Assembly (NCBI GenBank): GCA_001725355.1
Contig: MEGD01000001.1
Span: 248,001-312,000, forward strand
Source: Novosphingobium sp. SCN 66-18
GTDB taxonomy: Bacteria > Pseudomonadota > Alphaproteobacteria > Sphingomonadales > Sphingomonadaceae
Direction: 5' to 3'
Length of the DNA stretch: 64,000 bases
The notes beneath the pieces were generated by a model, which was given only the letters and a program-made list of their open reading frames with translations, had not been told where the DNA came from and did not search any database. Of the stretch, positions 1 to 8,842 are shown in pieces. The translations under genes were made by a program, and so were the position numbers. Position 1 is the stretch's first letter. Each line of letters begins with the position of its first letter.

Positions 1-689
1 AGAGCACCCAGATAGAGCGCGGACAGCGGCGTGTCCTCGGCCGGCTTGAGGATCACGGTGCAACCCGCGGCCAGCGCGGGCGCGATCTTCCAGATCGCCA
101 TGACCAGCGGGAAGTTCCACGGGATGATCTGCCCCACCACGCCCACCGGCTGGCGGATGGTGTGCGAGGTGAAGCTGAGGCCCGGCACGTAATGGAACGA
201 GGGCGCGATGGTCGTGCCTTCGATCTTGGTCGCCCAGCCGGCCATGTAGCGGAGCGAATCCATGGCGAGGACCAGATCGCCGTGGCGCGCCATGGGCAGG
301 ATCTTGCCGTTGTCCAGCACTTCCAGCTCGGCCAGCAGATCGGCATCGCGTTCGATCAGGTCGGCCAGGCGCAGCAGCAGGCGTTCGCGCTCCACCGGCC
401 GCAGCGCGCGCCAGGGGCCGGTGTCGAACGCGGTGCGCGCGGCGGCCACCGCGCGGTCGATGTCGGCCGCGCCGCCTTCGGCTACCTCGGCGATCGGCGC
501 GCCGGTCGCCGGATCGATCACGGTGCGCCGGTCGCCGCTGACGGCCGGTACTTGCGCGCCATCGATCCACAGGCCGTGCCGGTGGGCGAGGAAGGCCTGC
601 GTCGGGGCGCTGGCGGCCTGCGCGCCGGACCCGACGGTGGCGGAAGGGCTCGCCCCGGCGGTGCTTGCGATGTCCAGCGTGTCGCTCAT
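1..689 (-). CDS. NAD(P)-dependent aldehyde dehydrogenase, N-terminal part (cut by window edge)
   Basis: Oxidises an aldehyde to the acid with NAD(P)+ in the cytoplasm. Only the first 229 codons are in the window; the half carrying the catalytic Cys and Glu lies beyond the left edge. A variable leader of about 40 residues precedes the family body. Visible family blocks are [31 protein letters not shown], the substrate-channel segment [19 protein letters not shown] and [13 protein letters not shown], typical of the betaine/phenylacetaldehyde-type ALDH superfamily. ATG at 689 is the first good start. The gene is divergent from the AraC regulator at 964, a frequent arrangement for a substrate-induced dehydrogenase, so control by that regulator is inferred. 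It could finish oxidation of aldehydes made by the quinoprotein amine and alcohol dehydrogenases downstream. The exact substrate cannot be read from this part. Confidence 0.93.
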   Translation of the reverse strand, partial: MSDTLDIASTAGASPSATVGSGAQAASAPTQAFLAHRHGLWIDGAQVPAVSGDRRTVIDPATGAPIAEVAEGGAADIDRAVAAARTAFDTGPWRALRPVERERLLLRLADLIERDADLLAELEVLDNGKILPMARHGDLVLAMDSLRYMAGWATKIEGTTIAPSFHYVPGLSFTSHTIRQPVGVVGQIIPWNFPLVMAIWKIAPALAAGCTVILKPAEDTPLSALYLGA

Positions 690-963
690 TTCAGGGTCGC
701 CTTTTCGTGGATGGTGCTGTCGTTCCGCGATCGTAGGAGGCGCGTTCGCGCCCGCGCTATCCACTTTGCGCAGGCCGCGTGCCGATCCGGCAAAAGGAAG
801 GCGCACGCCTCTTGACAGGAGACGCGGCTTTCAGTGTCCTGCATCGGATGAGGACTCGGCTACGCGGTTCTCATGATCGGCACCCGATCAGGCCGCGTGA
901 GCCGGGTAACAGTGCAAGCGAGAACACACGGCGGGCAAACCGTCGCGCTCAGGGAGCCGCCAC

Positions 964-1950
964 ATGCTAGCCGTCCTTGCCCAGTCGAATGTCGCCGGTG
1001 TTCAGTCCTTCCATTCGGATCGGGCGGACGTGGTCCACGAACACCTGTCGAAGCGCCTTTCGCGCCACCGCTTCGATTGCGGCCGGGCGGAGCCGATCGA
1101 TGCGCGCATCTACAGCATGGAACTCGGCGCGATCCAGTTCGTCGATCTGCAGTACGGCACCGAGGTCGATGTCGAGGCGCAGCTGGAGGACGATCACTTC
1201 CTGGTCCATCTCGCGCTCGATGGCGAAACTGTGATGTGGGCCGATGGCTACCGCTACCAGCTGCGGCCCGATGAACTGATGGTGTCCTCGCCCGGCACGC
1301 CGCTCAAGGTCCACATGACGGGCAACTGCCGCCACCTCGCGGTGCGGATGCCCGCGTCGATCTGCACCGATTATCTCGGCCAGCAGCTCCACATCCCGGT
1401 CCAGCGCCGCCTGGAATTCTACCCGGGGCGCGAAGGCACGCGCGAACTGCCGCTGGTGTGGCGCGGGATGCTGACCCACATCTGCGGGCAGTTGCAGCTT
1501 TGCCCGATTACGATGGGCAACAAGCGGCTGCAACGCCAGTACGGGATGCTGCTCGCCGAAGTGCTGCTCGGCAATTACTGCAACAGCTATTCCGAACAGA
1601 TTGCGCTCCACGGCAACGACATCTCGCCCCGCCACGTCCGCCGCGCGCGCGAGATCATCCACGATTCGGTGGAGGAGACGATTTCGATCGCCGCGCTGGC
1701 GGCGCAGGTCGGCGTTTCGGTGCGTTCGCTGCAAAGCGGCTTCCGCCACTTCCTGGGCGTAACGCCGCTGGAATACGTCCGCCGCCACCGGCTGGAAAAG
1801 CTGCACAGCGCGCTGATGGAAAGCGATGGCGCCGCCAGCGTGACCGAACTGATGCTCGAATGCGGTATCGTCAATTTCGGCCGCTACGCGCAGTATTATC
1901 GCCAGCAGTACGGCTGCCTCCCCTCGGAAACCCTGCGCAAGCGGGGATAG
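964..1950 (+). CDS. AraC-family transcriptional regulator
   Basis: A 328-residue regulator with a C-terminal AraC/XylS double helix-turn-helix and an N-terminal cupin-like effector domain of the AraC_binding_2 kind. The C-terminal third shows the first recognition unit (SIAALAAQVGVSVRSLQ, about residues 239-254), the linker block TPLEYVRRHRLEKLHSAL and the second HTH ending in NFGRYAQYYRQQYGCLPSETLR. ATG at 964 follows a GGGAG at about 951. It is divergent from the aldehyde dehydrogenase across 274 bp that hold both promoters; I see no clear operator repeats there. Proteins of this size and domain order usually activate catabolic genes in response to aromatic or aldehyde substrates. Control of the neighbouring dehydrogenase is inferred from position only. 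Confidence 0.93.
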   Translation: MLAVLAQSNVAGVQSFHSDRADVVHEHLSKRLSRHRFDCGRAEPIDARIYSMELGAIQFVDLQYGTEVDVEAQLEDDHFLVHLALDGETVMWADGYRYQLRPDELMVSSPGTPLKVHMTGNCRHLAVRMPASICTDYLGQQLHIPVQRRLEFYPGREGTRELPLVWRGMLTHICGQLQLCPITMGNKRLQRQYGMLLAEVLLGNYCNSYSEQIALHGNDISPRHVRRAREIIHDSVEETISIAALAAQVGVSVRSLQSGFRHFLGVTPLEYVRRHRLEKLHSALMESDGAASVTELMLECGIVNFGRYAQYYRQQYGCLPSETLRKRG

Positions 1951-2006
1951 GCGCGCATCGTCGCGGTCCTGATGGCGCGACCGTTGCCCGCGGCGCGGTC
2001 ATCCTC

Positions 2007-2041
2007 TTGACGCGCCATATCATTTCCATAATATTGGAAAT
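2007..2041 (+). promoter_or_regulatory. arsR promoter with overlapping operator palindrome; leaderless start
   Basis: A TTGACG -35 box (2007-2012) is followed after 16 bp by TAATAT (2029-2034). The -10 box sits exactly between the arms of a perfect inverted repeat, ATTTCCA (2022-2028) and TGGAAAT (2035-2041). The ATG of arsR begins at 2042, only 7 bp after the -10, so transcription should start at or next to the start codon and the mRNA would be leaderless. Placement of a dyad over the -10 is the usual geometry for ArsR/SmtB repression. Boxes and arms are read directly; the role is inferred. Confidence 0.7.
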
Positions 2042-2428
2042 ATGGAATCATCGTTTGCTGCCGAACAGGTTGTCCGCGCCCTTGGCGCGCTTGCCCAGGA
2101 ACATCGTCTGGCCGCCTATCGCCTGCTGGTTCAGGCGGGCGAGGAAGGGCTGCCTGCGGGCGAGCTTGCCGGTCGTCTGGCGGTGCCGGCGTCCTCGTTG
2201 AGCTTTCATCTGGCCCAGCTGGCCCATGCCGGACTGGTGAGGCAGCGCCGGCAGGGCCGGTCCATCATCTATTCGGCCAACTACCCCGCCATGAACGGCC
2301 TCATGGCCTATCTTACCGAAAACTGCTGCGGCGGGGTCCCCTGCGGCGCGGGCTTGTCCTGCGCTCCGGCCGCGGACGAAGACTCCGCGGGCAACGCGGC
2401 GACTAGCAAGAGGATGGTTGCACGATGA
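2042..2428 (+). CDS. arsR: ArsR-family arsenic-responsive repressor
   Basis: A 128-residue winged-helix repressor of the ArsR/SmtB family. The recognition segment is [20 protein letters not shown] (about residues 38-57), followed by the wing [18 protein letters not shown]-terminal Cys-Cys pair in ENCCGG plus two further cysteines (PCGAGLSC) are likely arsenite ligands; this is the ArsR type with C-terminal cysteines, not the ELCVCDL type of E. coli plasmids. It lies first in the operon arsR-acr3-arsC and overlaps the transporter gene by four bases (ATGA), implying translational coupling. The promoter carries a dyad over the -10, so autorepression released by As(III) or Sb(III) is expected. 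The last 20 residues are low-complexity and charged. Confidence 0.93.
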   Translation: MESSFAAEQVVRALGALAQEHRLAAYRLLVQAGEEGLPAGELAGRLAVPASSLSFHLAQLAHAGLVRQRRQGRSIIYSANYPAMNGLMAYLTENCCGGVPCGAGLSCAPAADEDSAGNAATSKRMVAR

Positions 2429-3498
2429 CCCGGCCGGTGGTGGCGCATCCGCGTCTTTCGTTTCTCGATCGCTATCTGACCGTCTGGATCTTCGCGGCAA
2501 TGGCCGTGGGGATTGCTCTGGGCACGCTGGCGCCATCGGTTCCGCGCGCACTGGGGGCGATGTCGGTCGGCTCGACCAGCATTCCCATCGCCATGGGTCT
2601 GATCCTCATGATGTTTCCGCCGCTCGCCAAGGTGCGGTACGAGGAACTCGGCAAGGTCTTTCGCGACGGCAGGGTCCTGGCGCTGTCCTTCGTGCTGTGC
2701 TGGGTCGTCGCTCCCGCCTTCATGTTCGCGCTCGCCGCGCTGTTCCTGCCGGACAGGCCCGAATACCTCACCGGGCTCGTCCTGATCGGCATCGCGCCGT
2801 GCATCGCCATGGTGCTGGTGTGGAACCAGCTGGCCGAGGGAAGCCCGGAGTACGTGACGGGCCTTGTCGCGTTCAACTCGCTGTTCCAGATCGTGTTCTA
2901 CGTCCCCTACGCCTGGTTCTACCTTGGCGTTCTGCCGCCCCTGTTCGGCATGGAGGCGCACATGGTCGACGTGGATTTCGCAACGATCGCGAGGGCCGTC
3001 GTGACCTATCTCGGCGTGCCATTCCTCGGCGGCTATCTCGTCCGGCGCGTCCTGATCGGCATGCGCGGGGCGGCCTGGTACGAAGGCACGTTCCTGCCGG
3101 CGATCAGCCCGGTCACGCTGGTGGCGCTGCTTTTCACCATCGTGTGCATGTTCAGCCTGAAAGGCGGCGAGATCATCGCGCTGCCGCTCGATGCCGTCCG
3201 CGTGGCGATCCCGCTGGTGATCTTCTTCGTGGCGATGTTCGTGCTGGCCTTCGTGCTCGGCCGGGCCAGCGGCGCGGACTACGCGCGCACGGCGTCGCTT
3301 TCGTTCACGGCCGCTTCGAACAATTTCGAACTGGCGATCGCCGTTGCCATCGCCGCCTTCGGCCTTGCCTCGCCGGTGGCTTTCGCCGCCGTCATCGGGC
3401 CGCTCGTCGAAGTGCCGGTGCTGATCGCCCTCGTCAATCTCGCGCTGTGGTTCCGCCGCAACTGGTTTGGCGGCGGGGAAACCCCGGCGATCGCCTGA
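2425..3498 (+). CDS. acr3: ACR3-family arsenite efflux transporter
   Basis: A 357-residue inner-membrane arsenite exporter of the ACR3 (BASS superfamily) type, with about ten hydrophobic segments. Recognisable blocks are [19 protein letters not shown] near the N-terminus, [18 protein letters not shown], the conserved cysteine region [19 protein letters not shown] (the Cys is essential in characterised ACR3 proteins) and the late motif [17 protein letters not shown]. Length and order match bacterial ACR3 rather than ArsB. It starts inside the arsR stop (ATGA) and is followed after 16 bp by arsC, so all three are one operon. It extrudes As(OH)3, the product of ArsC, using the proton-motive force. 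Confidence 0.95.
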   Translation: MTRPVVAHPRLSFLDRYLTVWIFAAMAVGIALGTLAPSVPRALGAMSVGSTSIPIAMGLILMMFPPLAKVRYEELGKVFRDGRVLALSFVLCWVVAPAFMFALAALFLPDRPEYLTGLVLIGIAPCIAMVLVWNQLAEGSPEYVTGLVAFNSLFQIVFYVPYAWFYLGVLPPLFGMEAHMVDVDFATIARAVVTYLGVPFLGGYLVRRVLIGMRGAAWYEGTFLPAISPVTLVALLFTIVCMFSLKGGEIIALPLDAVRVAIPLVIFFVAMFVLAFVLGRASGADYARTASLSFTAASNNFELAIAVAIAAFGLASPVAFAAVIGPLVEVPVLIALVNLALWFRRNWFGGGETPAIA

Positions 3499-3514
3499 AC
3501 GTCAAGGAACGACC

Positions 3515-3943
3515 ATGACCACCGACATCGTGATCTATCACAATCCCGATTGCGGCACCTCGCGCAACGCGCTGGCGATGATCCGGAATGCCGGCATCGA
3601 ACCGCATGTCGTCGAGTACCTGAAGACTCCGCCGTCGCGCGCTCTCCTTGAAAGCCTGATCGCCCGCGCGGGAATGACCCCGCGCGCCCTGCTGCGCGAG
3701 AAGGGCACGCCCTATGCCGAACTGGGCCTGGCCGACGAAAGCCTGAGCGACGCCGCCTTGATCGATGCGATGATGGCGCATCCGATCCTCATCAACCGCC
3801 CACTGGTGGTCTCGCCGCTCGGCGTCCGCCTGTGCCGCCCGTCCGAGGAGGTTCTCGATCTCCTGCCCCGGCGTCAGCAGGCGGCGTTCTCCAAGGAAGA
3901 TGGAGAAGCGGTCGTGGACGCCGACGGAAACCGCATCGCCTGA
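3515..3943 (+). CDS. arsC: Glutaredoxin-dependent arsenate reductase ArsC
   Basis: A 142-residue cytoplasmic arsenate reductase of the ArsC/Spx thioredoxin-fold family. It reduces As(V) to As(III) with glutathione and glutaredoxin. The catalytic Cys13 lies in CGTSRN near the N-terminus. The arginine cluster that binds arsenate is partly visible in INRPLVVSPLGVRLCRPSE, where the R of NRP is the classic ligand. ATG at 3515 is preceded by AAGGAACG and fits the family's usual N-terminus; longer in-frame reading would extend into acr3. It is the third gene of the ars operon and supplies arsenite to ACR3. It converges with the PQQ dehydrogenase gene, whose stop is 28 bp away. Confidence 0.95.
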   Translation: MTTDIVIYHNPDCGTSRNALAMIRNAGIEPHVVEYLKTPPSRALLESLIARAGMTPRALLREKGTPYAELGLADESLSDAALIDAMMAHPILINRPLVVSPLGVRLCRPSEEVLDLLPRRQQAAFSKEDGEAVVDADGNRIA

Positions 3944-3971
3944 ACCGGCGGCAGGGCGCGACGACGCTTGC

Positions 3972-6074
3972 TCACGGCGCGTCGGGATCAGCCTTCAGGT
4001 CCAGCGCGCGCTTCACCACATAGGTGCGGATCGCTTCGGCCTGCGCGGCGGTCAGGTCCTTGGCGAAGTTGGGCATTCCCTGCGGTTCGGCCACGCCCTG
4101 CAGCACGAAGGCGGCGAACATCTGCGGATCGGTGATCGCCTGCGAATAGCGCAGGTTGGGCACGCCGCCGTGGTTCACCGCCGTATCCCCGTGGCACATC
4201 CAGCAGCGCACGTGGAACAGCGTGCGGCCTTCGTCCACCTGCCGGGGATCGCCCGCGCTGGCGGGCAGCGGCGGCAGCACCTTCGGATCGACTGGCGGCA
4301 GCGCATAAGGCGCCTTGCCATCCAGCCGGAAGGTGACGATGCGGTTCACGCGCGGGCCGACCGCGTCCTTCAGCGCCTCGCCCATGTTGAGCGGCAGGAT
4401 GCCGCCCCAGCCGACCGCGACCGAGACGTATTGCACGCCCTTGATGCGGTAGGTGACCGGCGCGGCGACGATGCCGCTGCCCAGGTTCACGGACCACAGC
4501 TTGCGGCCGCTGTCGGCGGCATAGGCGGCGAATTCGCCCGTGCCGTTGCCCTGGAACACCACCCCGCCCGCGGTCGAGAGCACGCCGCCGTTCCACGGCA
4601 GCGGCATCGGCACGCTCCACACCCTGCGCCCGGCCACCGGGTCCCACGCCACCAGCGCGCCTTTCATCATCGCGCGGATCTGCGCGCGCACCTTGGGATC
4701 TTCGGGCATCGAGGAGGCGGCCGGGTCCTGCCCCGTGTTCCACCCGCGCGGATCGTAGGCGAAGCTTCCGGGCTTGGCCGACACATAGCCATAGGGCATT
4801 TCGGCGGTGGGCAGGAACACCAGCCGGCGGGAAGGATCATAGCTCATCGGTTGCCAGCTGTGCCCCCCCGCGGGCGAGGGCAGCCCCAGCCACGGCGCGC
4901 CGCTTTCGGCATAGCGCGCGGCCGGCACGATGTCGGGGCGGCCGGTCTTTGGGTCCAGCCCTTTCGACCAGTTGAGCGGCACATAGGGCGTGCCCGAGAT
5001 GAACTCGCCGGTCGCGCGGTCCAGCACATAGAAATAGCCGTTCTTCGGCGCCTGCATCAGCACCTTGCGGGTTCGTCCGCCGATTTCCAGATCGGCCAGG
5101 ATCATGTGCTGCGTGGCGGTGTAGTCCCATTCGTCGCCCGGCACTTCCTGGAAATGCCAGACGTATTCGCCCGTCTCCGGCCGGATCGCCACGATCGAGG
5201 AGACGAACAGGTTGTCGCCCTTGCCGGCGCTGCGCACCGTGCGATCCCACGGTCCGCCGTTGCCCACGCCGATGTAGAGCAGGTCGAGTTCGGGATCGTA
5301 GGCCATCGAATCCCACGCGGTGCCGCCGCCGCCCACCTTCCACCATTTGCCCGACCAGGTGCCGGCGGCCATTTCCATGGCCTTGTTCTCGAAGCCCTTC
5401 GCCGGATCGCCGGGCACGGTGTAGAAGCGCCAGGCCTGCTTGCCGGTGGCCACGTCATAGGCGGTGACATAGCCGCGCACGCCGTATTCCGCGCCACCGT
5501 TGCCGATGATGACGCGGTTCTTCACGATGCGCGGCGCGCCGGTGATGGTGTAGTTCCGGTCGCGGTCCGTGGTCTGGATCGACCAGACCTCGTGCCCCGT
5601 CTTCGCGTCGAGCGCGATCAGCCGTCCGTCGAACGCGCCCAGAAACACCTTGCCGTCGGCATAGGCGACGCCCCGGTTGACCACGTCGCAGCAACCGCGC
5701 CGCGCCGTGGCCCCATCGACTTGCGGATCGTAGCGCCACAGCACGCGGCCGGTGCGCGCATCCAGCGCCATGACCACGCTCCACGGGCCGCTGACGTACA
5801 TCACGCCGTCGACCACGATCGGCGTCGCTTCCACCCCGCGCAGCGTTCGCGCGTCGAAATCGGCGCTCCACGCCACGCCCAGCCGGGCGACGTTGGTGGC
5901 GTCGATACCGGCCAGCGGGCTGAACCGCGTCTCGCCGGGATCAAGGCCGTGCATGGCCCAGTCCGTATCTGCGCTGGCGGTCTCGGTGCTGGCGCGGACA
6001 GGCGCGGGCTTCGGCGCGGCAAGGGCCGTGGCGCTGACGCAGATCGCGGTCAGCAGGATCGCTTTGGTCTTCAT
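3972..6074 (-). CDS. PQQ-dependent alcohol dehydrogenase with C-terminal cytochrome c domain (quinohemoprotein, type II)
   Basis: A 700-residue periplasmic quinohemoprotein that oxidises primary alcohols to aldehydes with PQQ and passes electrons through its own heme. Signal peptide MKTKAILLTAICVSATALA (residues 1-19). The eight-bladed propeller holds the adjacent-cysteine disulfide ring over PQQ (Cys128-Cys129 in RRGCCDVV). The catalytic Asp is in GDEWDYTATQH; Thr two residues after it, rather than a second Asp, fits calcium-dependent rather than lanthanide XoxF-like enzymes. The heme c motif CWMCH is at about 624-628 and a likely Met ligand is in PQGMPNF. ATG at 6074 is chosen over 6113 because it directly begins the signal peptide. 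It is divergent from the receptor at 6409 and lies beside a TTQ amine dehydrogenase operon. No PQQ synthesis genes are in the window. Confidence 0.95.
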   Translation of the reverse strand: MKTKAILLTAICVSATALAAPKPAPVRASTETASADTDWAMHGLDPGETRFSPLAGIDATNVARLGVAWSADFDARTLRGVEATPIVVDGVMYVSGPWSVVMALDARTGRVLWRYDPQVDGATARRGCCDVVNRGVAYADGKVFLGAFDGRLIALDAKTGHEVWSIQTTDRDRNYTITGAPRIVKNRVIIGNGGAEYGVRGYVTAYDVATGKQAWRFYTVPGDPAKGFENKAMEMAAGTWSGKWWKVGGGGTAWDSMAYDPELDLLYIGVGNGGPWDRTVRSAGKGDNLFVSSIVAIRPETGEYVWHFQEVPGDEWDYTATQHMILADLEIGGRTRKVLMQAPKNGYFYVLDRATGEFISGTPYVPLNWSKGLDPKTGRPDIVPAARYAESGAPWLGLPSPAGGHSWQPMSYDPSRRLVFLPTAEMPYGYVSAKPGSFAYDPRGWNTGQDPAASSMPEDPKVRAQIRAMMKGALVAWDPVAGRRVWSVPMPLPWNGGVLSTAGGVVFQGNGTGEFAAYAADSGRKLWSVNLGSGIVAAPVTYRIKGVQYVSVAVGWGGILPLNMGEALKDAVGPRVNRIVTFRLDGKAPYALPPVDPKVLPPLPASAGDPRQVDEGRTLFHVRCWMCHGDTAVNHGGVPNLRYSQAITDPQMFAAFVLQGVAEPQGMPNFAKDLTAAQAEAIRTYVVKRALDLKADPDAP

Positions 6075-6408
6075 CCGGGTTCCGCCATATGGAAGGGGCA
6101 CGAGGCCGGTCACGGCCGCGCCCGCTGTCGCTGAGGGCCGAAGGGCACCCGATTTGACGGTGCGGCGCTATCCGGAACGCGAACGGCGCTGTACGCAAAG
6201 CGCGTCATTTCGGTCACAGGTTTCAACCGATTTCGCGAACCCCGCCTGCGGGTTCCGCAGAGCTTGGCCGCTTTGCGTTCCGGCAATCCGCAATGCGCGG
6301 CGGATGTACGTTTTCGGCATTTCTATACTGTTGAAATACCAAGGCCCCTCGGCGAGCATCCGGTCAACAAAAGCACCAGTTGGTGCCGGCGATCAGGGAG
6401 CATCCGGC
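6075..6408. promoter_or_regulatory. Divergent control region between PQQ dehydrogenase and TonB receptor
   Basis: This 334-bp region contains no credible gene. It holds a perfect 10-bp inverted pair, ACGCAAAGCG (6193-6202) and CGCTTTGCGT (6269-6278), arms 66 bp apart. Between them are two overlapping small dyads: GAACCC/GGGTTC (6237-6242 and 6250-6255) and CTGCGG/CCGCAG (6246-6251 and 6255-6260). The same 10-mer ACGCAAAGCG occurs again at 23648-23657 in front of another receptor gene. The spaced inverted repeats look like a regulator site able to loop, but no regulator is assigned. Confidence 0.45.
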
Positions 6409-8778
6409 ATGACCTTCGGGAAAACCAAAGCGGCGTCGAGCATACTGGCCATGGCGGTTGCGATCGCCGGCATGACTGGGACGGCGCACGCGCAGGAGGC
6501 GCAAACCGCCACGCAGGACGCGACCAGCGGCTTCGGCGATATCGTGGTGACCGCCACCAAGCGGTCCGAGAACGTCGCCAAGGTGCCGATCTCGATCACC
6601 GCGTTCTCGGGCGACCAGCTCAAGGCGCTGGGCGTGACCGACACCACCCAGATCACGCAGCACGTTCCGGGGCTTCAGCTCAACGCCTGGTCGCCCAACG
6701 TCACCATCTTCAACTTGCGCGGCATTTCGCAGAACAACTTCACCGACTACCTGGAAAGCCCGGTCGCGGTCTATGTCGACGATGCCTACATGGGCTCGAT
6801 CAACGGCATTTCCGGCCAGCTGTTCGATGTGCAGCGCGTGGAAGTGCTGCGCGGGCCGCAGGGCACGCTGTTCGGCCGCAACGCCACCGGCGGCCTGATC
6901 CAGTACGTCAGCAACGATGCCAGCCGGGCGGACTTCAACGGCTATGCCACGGGCACCTACGAACGCTTCAACCGGCGCACGCTGGAAGGCGCGGTGGGCG
7001 GCAGCATCACCTCCGGCTTGCGTTTCCGCGTGGCGGGCCGCGTCGCCAAGGCGGATGGCTACATCAAGCCGGCGGCCGCGCTGCCGGGCGTGTTCGAAAG
7101 CGACGGGCAGGCGCTGGGCGGGGAAAACGGCTGGGCCGTGCGCGGCACGGTGCAGGCGGACCTTGGCCCGAACGGCAAGCTGGACCTGTGGTACAAGCAT
7201 TCGCAGGACGATCACGTCGCTACCGGCGGCTATGTCTTCGACAACTGCAACCTGCAGGACAACGGCTATTGCACCACCGATGCCGCCGGCCTCTCGAACG
7301 GCACCGGCGGGGTCATCAACGGCATCACCGGCGAGAAGGCCAGTCCCTACCAGAACTTCTCCAACGTGCCCGGTTTCCTGGATCGCAAGATCGATGTCTA
7401 TCAGGGCAAGCTGGCCTACGATCTGGGCGGCATCAAGCTCACCAGCATCACCAACTATACCAAGCTCACCAAGTCCTATCTCGAGGATGGCGACGCCACG
7501 CCGCTCGACCTCATCCGCTACGAGACGCAGGCGCGCTACAGCCAGTTCAGCGAGGAGCTGCGCCTGTCGGGCGATTTGCCGCGCTTCCGCTGGCAGGCAG
7601 GGTTCTATTACCTCGACATGAAGATCAACGGCCATACCGTGACCACCGGCAACCCGGCGCTGGGCGCGGCGGTGGCCGTGGGGCTGGGTGGCAGCAACCC
7701 CTCGATCGACGAGACCTATCGCCTGTCCTCGAAGAACTGGTCGCTGTTCGCGCAGACCGAATACGACCTGACCGATGCGCTGACGCTGATTACCGGCCTG
7801 CGCTATTCCAAGGACACCAAGGGCGTTACCTACCATTCGCTCGTCAGTTCGGACGGCAGCACGGTGGAGCTGGCCTCGAATCAGAGCTTCGACGCGGTGA
7901 TCCCCGGCGTCGATCGCATCTCCAAGGGCGATTGGGCGGCGCGCGCCACGCTGAACTACAAGGCGGCGGCGAACACGCTGCTGTTCGCATCGTGGAACCG
8001 GGGCATCAAGGGCGGCAACTTCACGCTCAGCCCCGCGATCGACGCCTCGACCTTTCAGCACAAGGCGGAGACGCTCAATGCGTTCGAGGGCGGCATCAAG
8101 TGGTCCAACGACAGCAAGACCATCCGCGCCAACGCCACGGTATTCCACTACAGTTACAAAAACTATCAGGCCTTCGCCCTGATCGCCAACGTGCCGCAGG
8201 TCCGCAACAGCGACGCCACGGCAACGGGTGCGGAGTTCGAGGCGTGGATCAGGCCGGTCCCGCACTTCAACGTGAACCTTGGCGCGACCTGGGAAACCAG
8301 CAAGGTCAAGTCGGTGGCGACGGCGGGGTCCGAGTACCTCTCGGTGCTGGTCCCCGGCGCCAGCGTGCCGCAATATTGCGTCGATCAGGGCACGGGCAAC
8401 TATTTCTGCACGTTCCCGGCGGCCACTGTCACCAATGCCAAGCTGCCCAACGCGCCGCGCTTCAGCGTGAACTACCTGTTCCGCTACGACATCGACACCG
8501 CGCTCGGCAATGTCGCCGCGCAGTTCGACGGTGCGTGGTACGACGGCCAGTATCTCGAAGTGACCAACGGCGCGTCCTCGTTCCAGAAGGCCTACAACGT
8601 CTCGAACGCCTCGCTGACCTGGACGAGCGCGGACGACCGGTTCAGCGTCGAGGTGTTCGGCCGCAACGTCTTCAACAAGGCCTATCGCCAGTATACGCTC
8701 AATCTCGGTCCGCTCGGCACCACCGCGATGTATGCCAAGCCCGCCACCTATGGTGTCAGCGCGAGCGTGAAGTGGTGA
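6409..8778 (+). CDS. TonB-dependent outer-membrane receptor
   Basis: A 789-residue outer-membrane active transporter. The signal peptide runs to about residue 29 (ends TAHAQEAQ). A TonB-box-like segment DIVVTATKRSENVAK follows, then the plug domain with VEVLRGPQGTLFGRNATGG, the most diagnostic block of the family. The remainder is the 22-strand barrel ending in an aromatic-rich strand (YGVSASVKW, terminal Trp). ATG at 6409 follows GGGAG and begins the signal peptide. It stands first in a transcription unit with the TTQ amine dehydrogenase genes (64 bp gap), so it probably imports the amine or a carrier form of it; the ligand cannot be read from sequence. No N-terminal signalling domain is present, so it is not a FecA-like transducer. 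Confidence 0.95.
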   Translation: MTFGKTKAASSILAMAVAIAGMTGTAHAQEAQTATQDATSGFGDIVVTATKRSENVAKVPISITAFSGDQLKALGVTDTTQITQHVPGLQLNAWSPNVTIFNLRGISQNNFTDYLESPVAVYVDDAYMGSINGISGQLFDVQRVEVLRGPQGTLFGRNATGGLIQYVSNDASRADFNGYATGTYERFNRRTLEGAVGGSITSGLRFRVAGRVAKADGYIKPAAALPGVFESDGQALGGENGWAVRGTVQADLGPNGKLDLWYKHSQDDHVATGGYVFDNCNLQDNGYCTTDAAGLSNGTGGVINGITGEKASPYQNFSNVPGFLDRKIDVYQGKLAYDLGGIKLTSITNYTKLTKSYLEDGDATPLDLIRYETQARYSQFSEELRLSGDLPRFRWQAGFYYLDMKINGHTVTTGNPALGAAVAVGLGGSNPSIDETYRLSSKNWSLFAQTEYDLTDALTLITGLRYSKDTKGVTYHSLVSSDGSTVELASNQSFDAVIPGVDRISKGDWAARATLNYKAAANTLLFASWNRGIKGGNFTLSPAIDASTFQHKAETLNAFEGGIKWSNDSKTIRANATVFHYSYKNYQAFALIANVPQVRNSDATATGAEFEAWIRPVPHFNVNLGATWETSKVKSVATAGSEYLSVLVPGASVPQYCVDQGTGNYFCTFPAATVTNAKLPNAPRFSVNYLFRYDIDTALGNVAAQFDGAWYDGQYLEVTNGASSFQKAYNVSNASLTWTSADDRFSVEVFGRNVFNKAYRQYTLNLGPLGTTAMYAKPATYGVSASVKW

Positions 8779-8786
8779 TTGCCGCT

Positions 8787-8833
8787 CGGCCCACGGCTAT
8801 GGGGAAGCGGGCGCGGGGCCGGTTTTCGTTTCG
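8787..8833 (+). terminator. Weak hairpin with T-rich tail between receptor and amine dehydrogenase
   Basis: CGGCCC (8787-8792) pairs with GGGCCG (8816-8821) around a 23-nt loop, directly followed by GTTTTCGTTT. It resembles a leaky intrinsic terminator. The arms are short, so the call is tentative; it is listed because stronger hairpins follow the other three receptor genes of the window. Confidence 0.35.
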
Positions 8834-8842
8834 GAGTATGCG

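Noticed and set aside
1960..2000. GTCGCG/CGCGAC dyad after the AraC gene as a terminator
   Set aside because: Six-base arms in very GC-rich sequence without a T-run; likely chance.
3900..6134. A 744-codon open frame on the + strand opposite the PQQ dehydrogenase
   Set aside because: It is antisense to a fully conserved quinohemoprotein gene, rich in His/Arg/Ala/Gly, and lacks any family pattern; typical by-product of GC-rich codon use.
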